Assembly: GCF_021278985.1 (NCBI RefSeq)
Contig: NZ_CP082833.1
Location: forward strand, 2,294,001 to 2,358,000
Source of the DNA: Citrobacter rodentium NBRC 105723 = DSM 16636
Lineage (GTDB): Bacteria; Pseudomonadota; Gammaproteobacteria; Enterobacterales; Enterobacteriaceae
Length of the DNA stretch: 64,000 bases
Direction: 5' to 3'
Shown: piece by piece, positions 55,563 through 63,288 of the stretch
How the letters are laid out: every line of letters begins with the position of its first letter
Numbering within the stretch: the stretch's first letter is position 1
Notes under the pieces: generated by a model
Told to the model about the DNA's origin: nothing
The model's input: the letters and a program-made list of their open reading frames with translations, nothing else
Databases searched by the model: none
Translations under genes and position numbers: made by a program

Positions 55563-55907
55563 TTACTTCTTACGCTGGTATTTCTCCGGCAACGGCGGGA
55601 CCGGGCGCTTATCGTCTATCAGATGGCGCACGGTGAGAATCGGATGCCGCCAGAGCATCCGCGGCCCCGCCCAGCGCATAATCTGCTTCATCTCTTCACG
55701 CTTAGCGGGCTGATAGCAGTGAACCGGGCACTGCTTACAGGCCGGTTTTTCCTCACCGAAAACGCATTTATCCAGCCGCTTCTGCGCATAAACAAACAGC
55801 GTCTCATAATGTCCCGGCTCAACTGACGCCTGCGGGCACTGGCTCTCATACAGCGCGATCATTTTTTTTATCGTCAGTTTTTCGCGAGCAATACGCTTGT
55901 CGGTCAT
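55563..55907 (-). CDS. ygbA: YgbA, nitrous oxide-stimulated promoter family protein
   Basis: Small basic protein, 114 aa from ATG 55907 (MTDKRIAREKLTIKKMIALY), close to E. coli YgbA (117 aa). Four cysteines in CVFGEEKPACKQCPVHC suggest a metal site. It has been linked to nitrosative stress (NsrR regulation) in relatives; biochemical activity is unknown. It is convergent with fhlA and divergent from sitA, as in Salmonella, where SPI-1 begins at this point. Confidence 0.88.
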   Translation of the reverse strand: MTDKRIAREKLTIKKMIALYESQCPQASVEPGHYETLFVYAQKRLDKCVFGEEKPACKQCPVHCYQPAKREEMKQIMRWAGPRMLWRHPILTVRHLIDDKRPVPPLPEKYQRKK

Positions 55908-56001
55908 GATGCGCCCTCCGCTGCGGTTAAAGTGCATTTATTCTACAACTTAAACCGGCGCGGCACTATCACCCAAAGGTGACACCTCTCCTCTTAACTT
56001 A

Positions 56002-56020
56002 AATAAGAATTATTTTCATT
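56002..56020. promoter_or_regulatory. Putative Fur box upstream of sitA
   Basis: aataagaattattttcatt resembles the AT-rich Fur repeat (GATAATGATAATCATTATC), 89 nt before the sitA start. Confidence 0.5.
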
Positions 56021-56052
56021 TAACTGTATCTTATCTATACCTTGTGCTATAT

Positions 56053-56072
56053 AACATAGCAAAGGCTATATT
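56053..56072. promoter_or_regulatory. MntR operator upstream of sitA
   Basis: aacatagcaaaggctatatt, nearly identical to the MntR inverted repeat known before mntH and sitA (AACATAGCAAAGGCTATGTT). Confidence 0.75.
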
Positions 56073-56108
56073 CGATGAATAATTAACCACTCTATTATGA
56101 GGGATACT

Positions 56109-57026
56109 ATGCCGCACCTGCACCGTTTGACGTCGTATCTGCTGACTGGCGCACTTGCCTTCTTTACGCTGACGCCCGCCAGCGCCAGTGAAAAATTTAA
56201 GGTGATCACCACCTTTACGGTTATCGCTGACATGGCGCAAAACGTCGCAGGCGATGCCGCAGAGGTCAGCTCCATTACAAAACCCGGCGCGGAGATCCAT
56301 GAATACCAGCCGACGCCCGGCGACATTAAACGCGCGCAAGGCGCACAGCTGATCCTCTCTAACGGACTGAATCTGGAGCTATGGTTTGCCCGTTTTTATC
56401 AGCACTTGTCTGGCGTGCCGGAGGTGACGGTTTCCGATGGCGTGCAGCCGATGGGCATCAGCGAAGGCCCCTATAACGGCAAACCGAATCCGCACGCGTG
56501 GATGTCGGCGGAAAACGCGCTGATCTACGTCGATAATATTCGCGATGCGCTGGCGAAATACGACCCGAAACACGCCGCCATCTACCAGAAAAACGCCGAC
56601 GCCTATAAGGCGAAAATCCGCCAGACGCTGGCCCCGCTACAGGCCAGACTGGCAAAAATACCGGCCGACAGACGCTGGCTGGTCACCAGCGAAGGGGCGT
56701 TTTCCTACCTTGCGCGCGATAACGCACTGAAAGAGCTGTATTTGTGGCCGATCAACGCCGATCAGCAGGGTACGCCAAAGCAGGTGCGTAAAGTGATCGA
56801 CACAATCAAAGCGCATCAAATCCCGGCCATCTTCAGTGAAAGCACCGTCTCCGATAAACCGGCGCGCCAGGTGGCGCGTGAGTCCGGTGCGCACTACGGC
56901 GGCGTGCTGTATGTCGACTCCCTGAGCGCCGCCGACGGCCCGGTGCCGACCTATCTCGATCTGCTTCGCGTCACAACCGAAACCATCGTCAAGGGGATTA
57001 ACGACGGACTGGGGAGTCAAAAATGA
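56109..57026 (+). CDS. sitA: Mn2+/Fe2+ ABC transporter periplasmic binding protein SitA
   Basis: Cluster A-I metal-binding protein of the SitABCD importer (305 aa from ATG 56109, which has gaggg 6 nt upstream; the in-frame ATG at 56097 lacks one). It has a Sec signal peptide (LTSYLLTGALAFFTLTPASA) and expected metal ligands in AEIHEYQPTP, PNPHAWMS, a glutamate in TSEGAFSYLA and an aspartate near the C-terminus. Very similar to Salmonella SitA. First gene of sitABCD, under predicted MntR and Fur repression. Confidence 0.95.
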   Translation: MPHLHRLTSYLLTGALAFFTLTPASASEKFKVITTFTVIADMAQNVAGDAAEVSSITKPGAEIHEYQPTPGDIKRAQGAQLILSNGLNLELWFARFYQHLSGVPEVTVSDGVQPMGISEGPYNGKPNPHAWMSAENALIYVDNIRDALAKYDPKHAAIYQKNADAYKAKIRQTLAPLQARLAKIPADRRWLVTSEGAFSYLARDNALKELYLWPINADQQGTPKQVRKVIDTIKAHQIPAIFSESTVSDKPARQVARESGAHYGGVLYVDSLSAADGPVPTYLDLLRVTTETIVKGINDGLGSQK

Positions 57027-57838
57027 GTCAACCGGCGATTACCGTGAATCAACTGACGGTGACGTATCGCAACGGGCATACTGCGCTGCGTGACGCAACC
57101 TTTCAGGTGCCGGGCGGCTCCATTGCCGCGCTGGTAGGGATAAACGGCTCGGGAAAATCGACGCTGTTTAAAGCGCTGATGGGGTTTGTCCGGCTTGCGC
57201 AGGGAGAAATCTCCATCCTGCAACAGCCGGTGAACAAAGCGCTGAAGCAAAACCTGATCGCCTACGTACCGCAGTCTGAAGAGGTGGACTGGTCGTTTCC
57301 GGTGCTGGTGGAAGATGTGGTAATGATGGGACGTTACGGCCATATGGGCTGGCTGCGGCGGGCGAAAGCGGAGGATCGTGCGCGCGTGGAGGCGGCGCTG
57401 GCGCGAGTGGATATGCTGGAATACCGCCACCGCCAGATTGGCGAGCTTTCCGGCGGGCAGAAAAAGCGCGTTTTTCTCGCCAGAGCCATCGCCCAGGACG
57501 GGCAGGTCATCCTGCTGGATGAGCCTTTTACCGGCGTGGACGTCAAAACCGAAGCCCGCATTGTCGCGCTGCTGCGTGAGCTGCGCGACGAAGGGCGTAC
57601 CATGCTGGTATCCACGCATAATCTCGGTTCGGTGACAGAGTTTTGCGATTACACGGTGATGATCAAAGGCACCGTGCTGGCAAGCGGTCCTACCGAAACC
57701 ACCTTCACTACTGCGAACCTCGAACGGGCGTTCAGCGGCGTGCTGCGCCACGTCGCGCTGAGCGGCGGCGAAGAGCATATTATTACCGATGACGAACGTC
57801 CGTTTATCTCTCAGCGCGCGGCGGGAGAAGGATCGTGA
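57023..57838 (+). CDS. sitB: Mn2+/Fe2+ ABC transporter ATP-binding protein SitB
   Basis: ATPase of SitABCD (271 aa). Walker A GINGSGKST, the Q-loop in YVPQSEEVDW, signature LSGGQKKRVFLARA, Walker B VILLDEPFTGVD and the H-loop STHNLGS are all visible. Overlaps sitA by 4 nt (ATGA) and meets sitC as TGATG. Confidence 0.96.
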   Translation: MSQPAITVNQLTVTYRNGHTALRDATFQVPGGSIAALVGINGSGKSTLFKALMGFVRLAQGEISILQQPVNKALKQNLIAYVPQSEEVDWSFPVLVEDVVMMGRYGHMGWLRRAKAEDRARVEAALARVDMLEYRHRQIGELSGGQKKRVFLARAIAQDGQVILLDEPFTGVDVKTEARIVALLRELRDEGRTMLVSTHNLGSVTEFCDYTVMIKGTVLASGPTETTFTTANLERAFSGVLRHVALSGGEEHIITDDERPFISQRAAGEGS

Positions 57839-58695
57839 TGAACTGGCTGATCGAACCGTTTGGCTATCAGTACATGCTCAACGCGATGTGGGTTTCGGCG
57901 ATGGTCGGCGGCCTGTGCGCCTTTCTCTCCTGTTATTTAATGCTCAAAGGCTGGTCGCTGATTGGCGATGCGCTGTCGCACTCCATCGTTCCCGGCGTCG
58001 CCGGCGCGTGGATGCTGGGCCTGCCCTTCTCGCTCGGCGCCTTTCTCTCCGGCGGGCTGGCGGCGGGCAGTATGCTGTTTCTCAGCCAGCGCTCGCGGCT
58101 AAAAGAAGATGCCATTATCGGGCTGATTTTTTCCTCGTTCTTCGGCATCGGGCTGTTTATGGTCTCGCTGAATCCGATGTCGGTGAATATTCAGACCATT
58201 ATCCTCGGCAACGTGCTGGCTATCGCGCCGGAAGATATTGTGCAGCTGGCGATTATCGGCACGGTCTCCCTGCTCATTCTGCTGGTGAAATGGAAAGACC
58301 TGATGGTCACTTTTTTCGATGAAAACCACGCCCGCTCGATTGGCCTGCATCCGGGTCGCCTGAAGCTACTGTTTTTCACTCTGCTGTCGGTCTCCACCGT
58401 TGCCGCGCTGCAAACCGTTGGCGCTTTTCTGGTGATCTGTCTTGTCGTGACGCCCGGCGCAACGGCCTGGCTGCTGACCGATCGTTTTCCGCGCTTACTT
58501 GCCGCTGCCGTCGCCATTGGTAGCCTGACCAGTTTTCTCGGCGCCTGGCTCAGCTACTGGCTGGATGGCGCCACCGGCGGGATTATCGTGGTTCTGCAAA
58601 CGCTGCTGTTTCTGCTGGCGTTTATCTTCGCGCCGAAACACGGCCTGCTCGCTAACCGTCGTCGCGCGCGACTTAAGGAGCCATCATGTTCCTGA
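57838..58695 (+). CDS. sitC: Mn2+/Fe2+ ABC transporter permease SitC
   Basis: ABC-3 family permease, 285 aa, with several hydrophobic helices and the conserved LMLKGWSLIGDALSHSIVPG and VGAFLVICLVVTPGATAWLLTDR segments. The ATG at 57838 is preferred to the adjacent GTG at 57835 because relatives begin MNWLxEPFGY. It forms a membrane heterodimer with SitD. Confidence 0.95.
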   Translation: MNWLIEPFGYQYMLNAMWVSAMVGGLCAFLSCYLMLKGWSLIGDALSHSIVPGVAGAWMLGLPFSLGAFLSGGLAAGSMLFLSQRSRLKEDAIIGLIFSSFFGIGLFMVSLNPMSVNIQTIILGNVLAIAPEDIVQLAIIGTVSLLILLVKWKDLMVTFFDENHARSIGLHPGRLKLLFFTLLSVSTVAALQTVGAFLVICLVVTPGATAWLLTDRFPRLLAAAVAIGSLTSFLGAWLSYWLDGATGGIIVVLQTLLFLLAFIFAPKHGLLANRRRARLKEPSCS

Positions 58696-59552
58696 CCACG
58701 CTGCTGGAACCCTTTCAGTTCGACTTTATGCTGAATGCGCTTACCGTCTCCGCCATTGTGGCGGTCCCCTGCGCGCTGCTGTCAGTCTTCCTGGTGCTGA
58801 AAGGCTGGGCTTTAATGGGGGACGCCATGAGCCACGCGGTATTTCCGGGCATTGTGCTGGCGTATATCATCGGGCTTCCGCTGGCCGTCGGCGCGTTTAT
58901 CGCCGGACTCTTCTGCGCGGTCGCTACGGGATATCTCGACGATAACAGTCGAATCAAGCGCGATACCATTATGGGGATCGTCTTCTCGGGAATGTTTGGC
59001 GCGGGTCTGGTGCTGTACGTTTCTATCCAGTCAGAGGTGCATCTGGACCACATTTTGTTTGGCGACATGCTTGGGGTATCGCTGAACGATATCCTGCAAA
59101 CCGCGCTGATTGCGCTGGGGATCGCGCTGATCGTCAGCATGAAGTGGAAAGATCTGCTGCTGCACGCCTTTGATCCGCATCAGGCCAAAGCCAGCGGCCT
59201 GAACGTCGTGCTGCTGCATTACGGGCTGCTGTGCATGATTGCGCTGACCATCGTGGCGACGCTGAAATCGGTCGGTATTATTCTGTCGATCTCTTTGCTG
59301 ATAGCGCCGGGGGCGATTGCTGTCTTACTGACCCGCCGCTTTGCCCGCGCGCTGTTGCTGGCGGTCGCGCTGTCGGTGACGACGTCATTTCTCGGCGTTT
59401 ATCTGTCGTTTTTTCTCGACAGCGCGCCTGCACCGACCATCGTGGTGCTGTTCACGGTGATATTTGTGGCGGCATTTATTTATGCGACGCTACGCGATCG
59501 ACGTTCAGAAATGCGGCAACAACGCTCTCTCTCAGTTTCAGAAACGGAATGA
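58686..59552 (+). CDS. sitD: Mn2+/Fe2+ ABC transporter permease SitD
   Basis: Second ABC-3 permease (288 aa), a paralogue of SitC (LVLKGWALMGDAMSHAVFPG aligns with the SitC stretch). It starts 10 nt inside the end of sitC. The C-terminus is hydrophilic (RDRRSEMRQQRSLSVSETE). A hairpin follows directly. Confidence 0.95.
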   Translation: MFLTTLLEPFQFDFMLNALTVSAIVAVPCALLSVFLVLKGWALMGDAMSHAVFPGIVLAYIIGLPLAVGAFIAGLFCAVATGYLDDNSRIKRDTIMGIVFSGMFGAGLVLYVSIQSEVHLDHILFGDMLGVSLNDILQTALIALGIALIVSMKWKDLLLHAFDPHQAKASGLNVVLLHYGLLCMIALTIVATLKSVGIILSISLLIAPGAIAVLLTRRFARALLLAVALSVTTSFLGVYLSFFLDSAPAPTIVVLFTVIFVAAFIYATLRDRRSEMRQQRSLSVSETE

Positions 59553-59581
59553 GGATCGAGAAGCGATCGATCCTCACTTTC
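59550..59581 (+). terminator. Hairpin at the end of sitABCD
   Basis: tgaggatcga/tcgatcctca 10-bp stem with a 7-base loop overlapping the sitD stop, followed by ctttccc; a weak intrinsic terminator. Confidence 0.5.
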
Positions 59582-59682
59582 CCTGGGTTGTCTATCTCCG
59601 CTATCATGTCCCCCTGATGTGATAATAATGAAAATAAAAAACATCATAATCCATTTAAATACAGGGAACTGGACACAACTCC

Positions 59683-62244
59683 ATGAGTACACTAGAGAAT
59701 CTCGATGCCCATACCCCGATGATGCAGCAGTACCTCAAGCTGAAAGCTCAGCATCCGGAGATCCTGCTTTTTTATCGCATGGGCGACTTTTACGAGCTGT
59801 TTTACGACGATGCAAAGCGCGCGTCGCAACTGCTCGATATTTCACTGACTAAACGCGGCGCCTCGGCGGGCGAGCCTATCCCGATGGCGGGCATTCCCCA
59901 TCATGCGGTGGAAAACTATCTTGCAAAGCTGGTGAATCAGGGCGAGTCCGTCGCTATCTGCGAGCAAATCGGCGATCCGGCGACCAGCAAAGGGCCGGTG
60001 GAACGTAAGGTTGTGCGTATTGTCACGCCGGGCACTATCAGCGATGAAGCGCTGTTGCAGGAGCGCCAGGACAACCTGCTGGCGGCCATCTGGAAAGACA
60101 GTAAAGGCTACGGCTATGCGACGCTGGATATCAGTTCCGGGCGCTTTCGCCTGAGCGAGCCTGCCGATCGCGAAACTATGGCGGCCGAACTACAGCGCAC
60201 CAATCCCGCTGAGCTGCTGTACGCGGAAGATTTTAGCGAAATGGCGCTGATTGAAGGGCGTCGCGGGCTGCGCCGCCGTCCGCTGTGGGAGTTTGAAATT
60301 GATACCGCCCGCCAGCAGCTGAATTTACAGTTTGGTACGCGGGATCTGGTCGGCTTCGGCGTGGAAAACGCCCCGCGCGGGCTGTGTGCGGCAGGCTGCC
60401 TGTTACAGTATGTGAAAGACACCCAGCGCACCTCCCTGCCGCACATTCGCTCCATCACGATGGAGCGCCAGCAGGACAGCATCATTATGGACGCCGCCAC
60501 GCGCCGCAATCTGGAGATTACCCAGAACCTGGCCGGCGGCGTGGAAAATACGCTGGCCTCGGTGCTCGACTGCACCGTAACCCCGATGGGCAGCCGGATG
60601 CTTAAGCGCTGGCTGCATATGCCAGTGCGTGATACCCGGATCCTCACGGAACGCCAGCAGACCATCGGCGCGTTGCAGGATCTCACCGCTGAACTGCAAC
60701 CGGTCCTGCGCCAGGTGGGCGATCTGGAACGTATTCTGGCGCGTCTGGCGCTGCGTACCGCCCGCCCGCGCGATCTCGCCCGGATGCGCCACGCCTTCCA
60801 GCAACTGCCGGAACTGCACGCGCAGCTGGAAGGCGTCGACAGCGCACCCGTGCAGATGCTGCGTGAAAAAATGGGCGAATTTACCGAACTGCGCGAGCTG
60901 CTGGAGCGGGCGATTATCGATACGCCGCCGGTGCTGGTTCGTGACGGCGGGGTGATCGCGCCGGGCTACAACGAAGAGCTGGACGAATGGCGCGCGCTGG
61001 CGGACGGCGCAACCGACTATCTCGACAAGCTGGAAATTCGCGAGCGTGAACGCACCGGGCTGGATACCCTGAAAGTCGGCTTTAACGCCGTACACGGGTA
61101 TTACATTCAGATCAGCCGCGGGCAAAGCCACCTGGCGCCCATTAACTATACCCGTCGCCAGACGCTGAAAAACGCCGAGCGTTACATCATTCCGGAGCTG
61201 AAAGAGTACGAAGACAAAGTTCTCACCTCCAAAGGCAAGGCCCTGGCGCTGGAAAAACAGCTTTACGACGAACTGTTCGACCTGCTGCTGCCGCATCTGG
61301 CGGATCTGCAACAGAGCGCCAGCGCGCTGGCGGAGATCGACGTACTGGTGAACCTTGCAGAGCGCGCTTACACGCTTAACTATACCTGTCCGATCTTTAC
61401 CGATAAGCCCGGCATTCGTATTACCGAAGGCCGTCATCCGGTGGTCGAACAGGTGCTGAACGAGCCGTTTATCGCCAACCCGCTGGATCTTTCGCCGCAG
61501 CGCAGAATGCTGATTATCACCGGACCGAACATGGGCGGTAAAAGTACCTATATGCGTCAGACCGCGCTAATCGCGCTACTGGCCTACATTGGCAGCTATG
61601 TGCCCGCACAGAAAGTGGAAATCGGCCCGATTGACCGTATTTTTACCCGCGTCGGCGCAGCGGACGATCTGGCTTCCGGGCGCTCCACCTTTATGGTGGA
61701 GATGACCGAAACCGCTAACATTTTGCATAACGCCACCGACAACAGCCTGGTGCTGATGGATGAAATCGGGCGTGGCACCTCCACTTATGACGGACTGTCG
61801 CTGGCGTGGGCATGCGCGGAGAACCTGGCGAATAAGATTAAAGCGCTGACGCTGTTCGCGACGCACTACTTCGAACTGACGCAGCTGCCGGAGAAGATGG
61901 AAGGCGTTGCCAACGTGCATCTCGATGCGCTGGAGCATGGCGATACTATCGCCTTTATGCACAGCGTTCAGGACGGAGCGGCCAGTAAGAGCTACGGCCT
62001 GGCGGTCGCCGCGCTGGCGGGCGTGCCGAAAGAGGTGATCAAGCGCGCACGCCAGAAGCTGCGTGAACTGGAGAGCATTTCTCCGAACGCCGCCGCCACG
62101 CAGGTTGATGGCACACAGATGTCGCTGCTGTCGATACCGGAAGAAACCTCCCCTGCCGTGGAAGCGCTGGAAAATCTCGACCCGGATTCGCTGACGCCGC
62201 GCCAGGCGCTGGAGTGGATTTACCGGCTCAAGAGCCTGGTATAA
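59683..62244 (+). CDS. mutS: DNA mismatch repair protein MutS
   Basis: Mismatch-recognition ATPase, 853 aa like E. coli MutS. The mismatch-reading Phe-x-Glu is in GDFYELF near residue 36. Connector, lever and clamp domains follow. The ATPase domain has Walker A GPNMGGKSTYMRQT, Walker B SLVLMDEIGRGTSTYDG and the FATHYFELTQL switch. The C-terminal tetramer region ends in LEWIYRLKSLV. It lies directly after sitABCD; its 5' side is the right border of SPI-1 in Salmonella. Confidence 0.98.
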   Translation: MSTLENLDAHTPMMQQYLKLKAQHPEILLFYRMGDFYELFYDDAKRASQLLDISLTKRGASAGEPIPMAGIPHHAVENYLAKLVNQGESVAICEQIGDPATSKGPVERKVVRIVTPGTISDEALLQERQDNLLAAIWKDSKGYGYATLDISSGRFRLSEPADRETMAAELQRTNPAELLYAEDFSEMALIEGRRGLRRRPLWEFEIDTARQQLNLQFGTRDLVGFGVENAPRGLCAAGCLLQYVKDTQRTSLPHIRSITMERQQDSIIMDAATRRNLEITQNLAGGVENTLASVLDCTVTPMGSRMLKRWLHMPVRDTRILTERQQTIGALQDLTAELQPVLRQVGDLERILARLALRTARPRDLARMRHAFQQLPELHAQLEGVDSAPVQMLREKMGEFTELRELLERAIIDTPPVLVRDGGVIAPGYNEELDEWRALADGATDYLDKLEIRERERTGLDTLKVGFNAVHGYYIQISRGQSHLAPINYTRRQTLKNAERYIIPELKEYEDKVLTSKGKALALEKQLYDELFDLLLPHLADLQQSASALAEIDVLVNLAERAYTLNYTCPIFTDKPGIRITEGRHPVVEQVLNEPFIANPLDLSPQRRMLIITGPNMGGKSTYMRQTALIALLAYIGSYVPAQKVEIGPIDRIFTRVGAADDLASGRSTFMVEMTETANILHNATDNSLVLMDEIGRGTSTYDGLSLAWACAENLANKIKALTLFATHYFELTQLPEKMEGVANVHLDALEHGDTIAFMHSVQDGAASKSYGLAVAALAGVPKEVIKRARQKLRELESISPNAAATQVDGTQMSLLSIPEETSPAVEALENLDPDSLTPRQALEWIYRLKSLV

Positions 62245-62251
62245 CCGTTAT

Positions 62252-62329
62252 TGCCCGGTGGCGCTGCGCTTACCGGACCTGTGGAGTTCAGTATTCCCGG
62301 GCCGGATAAGGCAGCGCCGCCCTCCGCCA
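62252..62329. repeat. REP elements after mutS
   Basis: gcccggtggcgctgcgcttaccgga and gccggataaggcagcgccgccctccgcc, the second palindrome degenerate. Confidence 0.65.
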
Positions 62330-62348
62330 ACACAAGACGTCATTTTTA

Positions 62349-62888
62349 TTAGACGTTTTCCGGCGAACAGGTCTGTATAATTACACCAGCAGCAACCTCA
62401 TAGCTATATTGTCTGACAGTGTACCCTGGCGGTTCATTTATCGTGATATCACTATACGCGACATAGCTGACAGGTTGGTTATAGTATGCCTCATGCGTTT
62501 TTCTTTCCATTTCGGGATTTCCTGGAAAATCGACATGAATGTTTTTTCTGTCCAGCTCAAGACGTATTCTCCGTTGCTTCCCTTCAATTTTCTGAATCGC
62601 AGAATAAGACACATACAGATAAGGTTTCCCGACATTCAAAATGGAATATGTTGCCTCTCCGTCAAAATAGAGATGATTAAACTGCCGACCGGTAATCGTT
62701 ATTCGTGAAACCATGTGCACAGGAATAGTCGTATTACGACTCTTAACTTTCATAATGGCTTCACATTTAACCACTGACCCAACAGGTAAAAGATGATAAA
62801 GGGAAATAATTTGCTCATGTGAAGCACAATATGCTGCCGTGCTCACTCCCAGAGAAAATAACAAAGCAACAGAATAATGTGTTGTCAT
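62349..62888 (-). CDS. Hypothetical secreted protein, AT-rich orphan
   Basis: I do not recognise this 179-residue protein. Starting at ATG 62888 gives a plausible Sec signal peptide (MTTHYSVALLFSLGVSTAAY then CAS), so it is probably periplasmic or surface-exposed. A cysteine at the processing site raises the possibility of a lipoprotein, but the residues before it (AAY) do not form a good lipobox. The mature part is beta-rich by composition, with many Ser, Tyr, Ile and Val and one further Cys pair (VVKCEAI; QTCSPENV). Base composition is visibly more AT-rich than mutS or the decarboxylase genes, which suggests acquisition by transfer. No partner gene is adjacent in the same operon. Confidence 0.6.
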   Translation of the reverse strand: MTTHYSVALLFSLGVSTAAYCASHEQIISLYHLLPVGSVVKCEAIMKVKSRNTTIPVHMVSRITITGRQFNHLYFDGEATYSILNVGKPYLYVSYSAIQKIEGKQRRIRLELDRKNIHVDFPGNPEMERKTHEAYYNQPVSYVAYSDITINEPPGYTVRQYSYEVAAGVIIQTCSPENV

Positions 62889-63005
62889 ATATTCAGTGAC
62901 ATCCTTGTGATAAAGCAAAAACACTCTACGAGTGATTTTAAAGTAGAGGCTAAAATAACACAGGAAGCAGCAAAGAGAATAAATAATAGCGGAATATCAC
63001 CTGAT

Positions 63006-63028
63006 GAAAAGACGGGTATTTCACCCGC
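63006..63028 (-). terminator. Terminator of the decarboxylase operon
   Basis: Minus strand gcgggt-gaaat-acccgt followed by cttttc, 13 nt after the stop of the small decarboxylase subunit gene. Confidence 0.6.
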
Positions 63029-63041
63029 CTCAGCACTGTTA

Positions 63042-63278
63042 TCAACGTTTATCTTCTGCCAGCAACGGGGGGATAGCCGGCACCATCGGCGCGTCATCAA
63101 TATCCTTCTGCGTCATGCGAAAGGCTTCAGGATAATGCTCACGGCTGGTACGGCGTAGCGGCTCGCTATCACGCCAGGTGTACAGGCAGTGCTGGCACTG
63201 ATATACCGTCCAGACCCCTTTAACCGGCGAAGTCGCCATCACTTCAATCTGCTCATCGGCGCAACGTGGACAAATCAT
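63042..63278 (-). CDS. Non-oxidative hydroxyarylic acid decarboxylase subunit D
   Basis: 78-residue zinc-ribbon-like protein (MICPRCADEQIEVMATSPVK; a second pair in YQCQHCLYTW). It matches the small D subunit of three-component UbiD-type decarboxylases (YclD/ShdD/EcdD/VdcD) that act on vanillate or 4-hydroxybenzoate. It lies 10 nt after the UbiD-like subunit with ribosome binding site aaggaggagcag, so the two are co-translated. Confidence 0.85.
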   Translation of the reverse strand: MICPRCADEQIEVMATSPVKGVWTVYQCQHCLYTWRDSEPLRRTSREHYPEAFRMTQKDIDDAPMVPAIPPLLAEDKR

Positions 63279-63288
63279 CTGCTCCTCC

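Noticed and set aside
57835..57840. GTG at 57835 as the sitC start
   Set aside because: The next codon is ATG, with better spacing from the gggagaagg site, and relatives start at MNWL.
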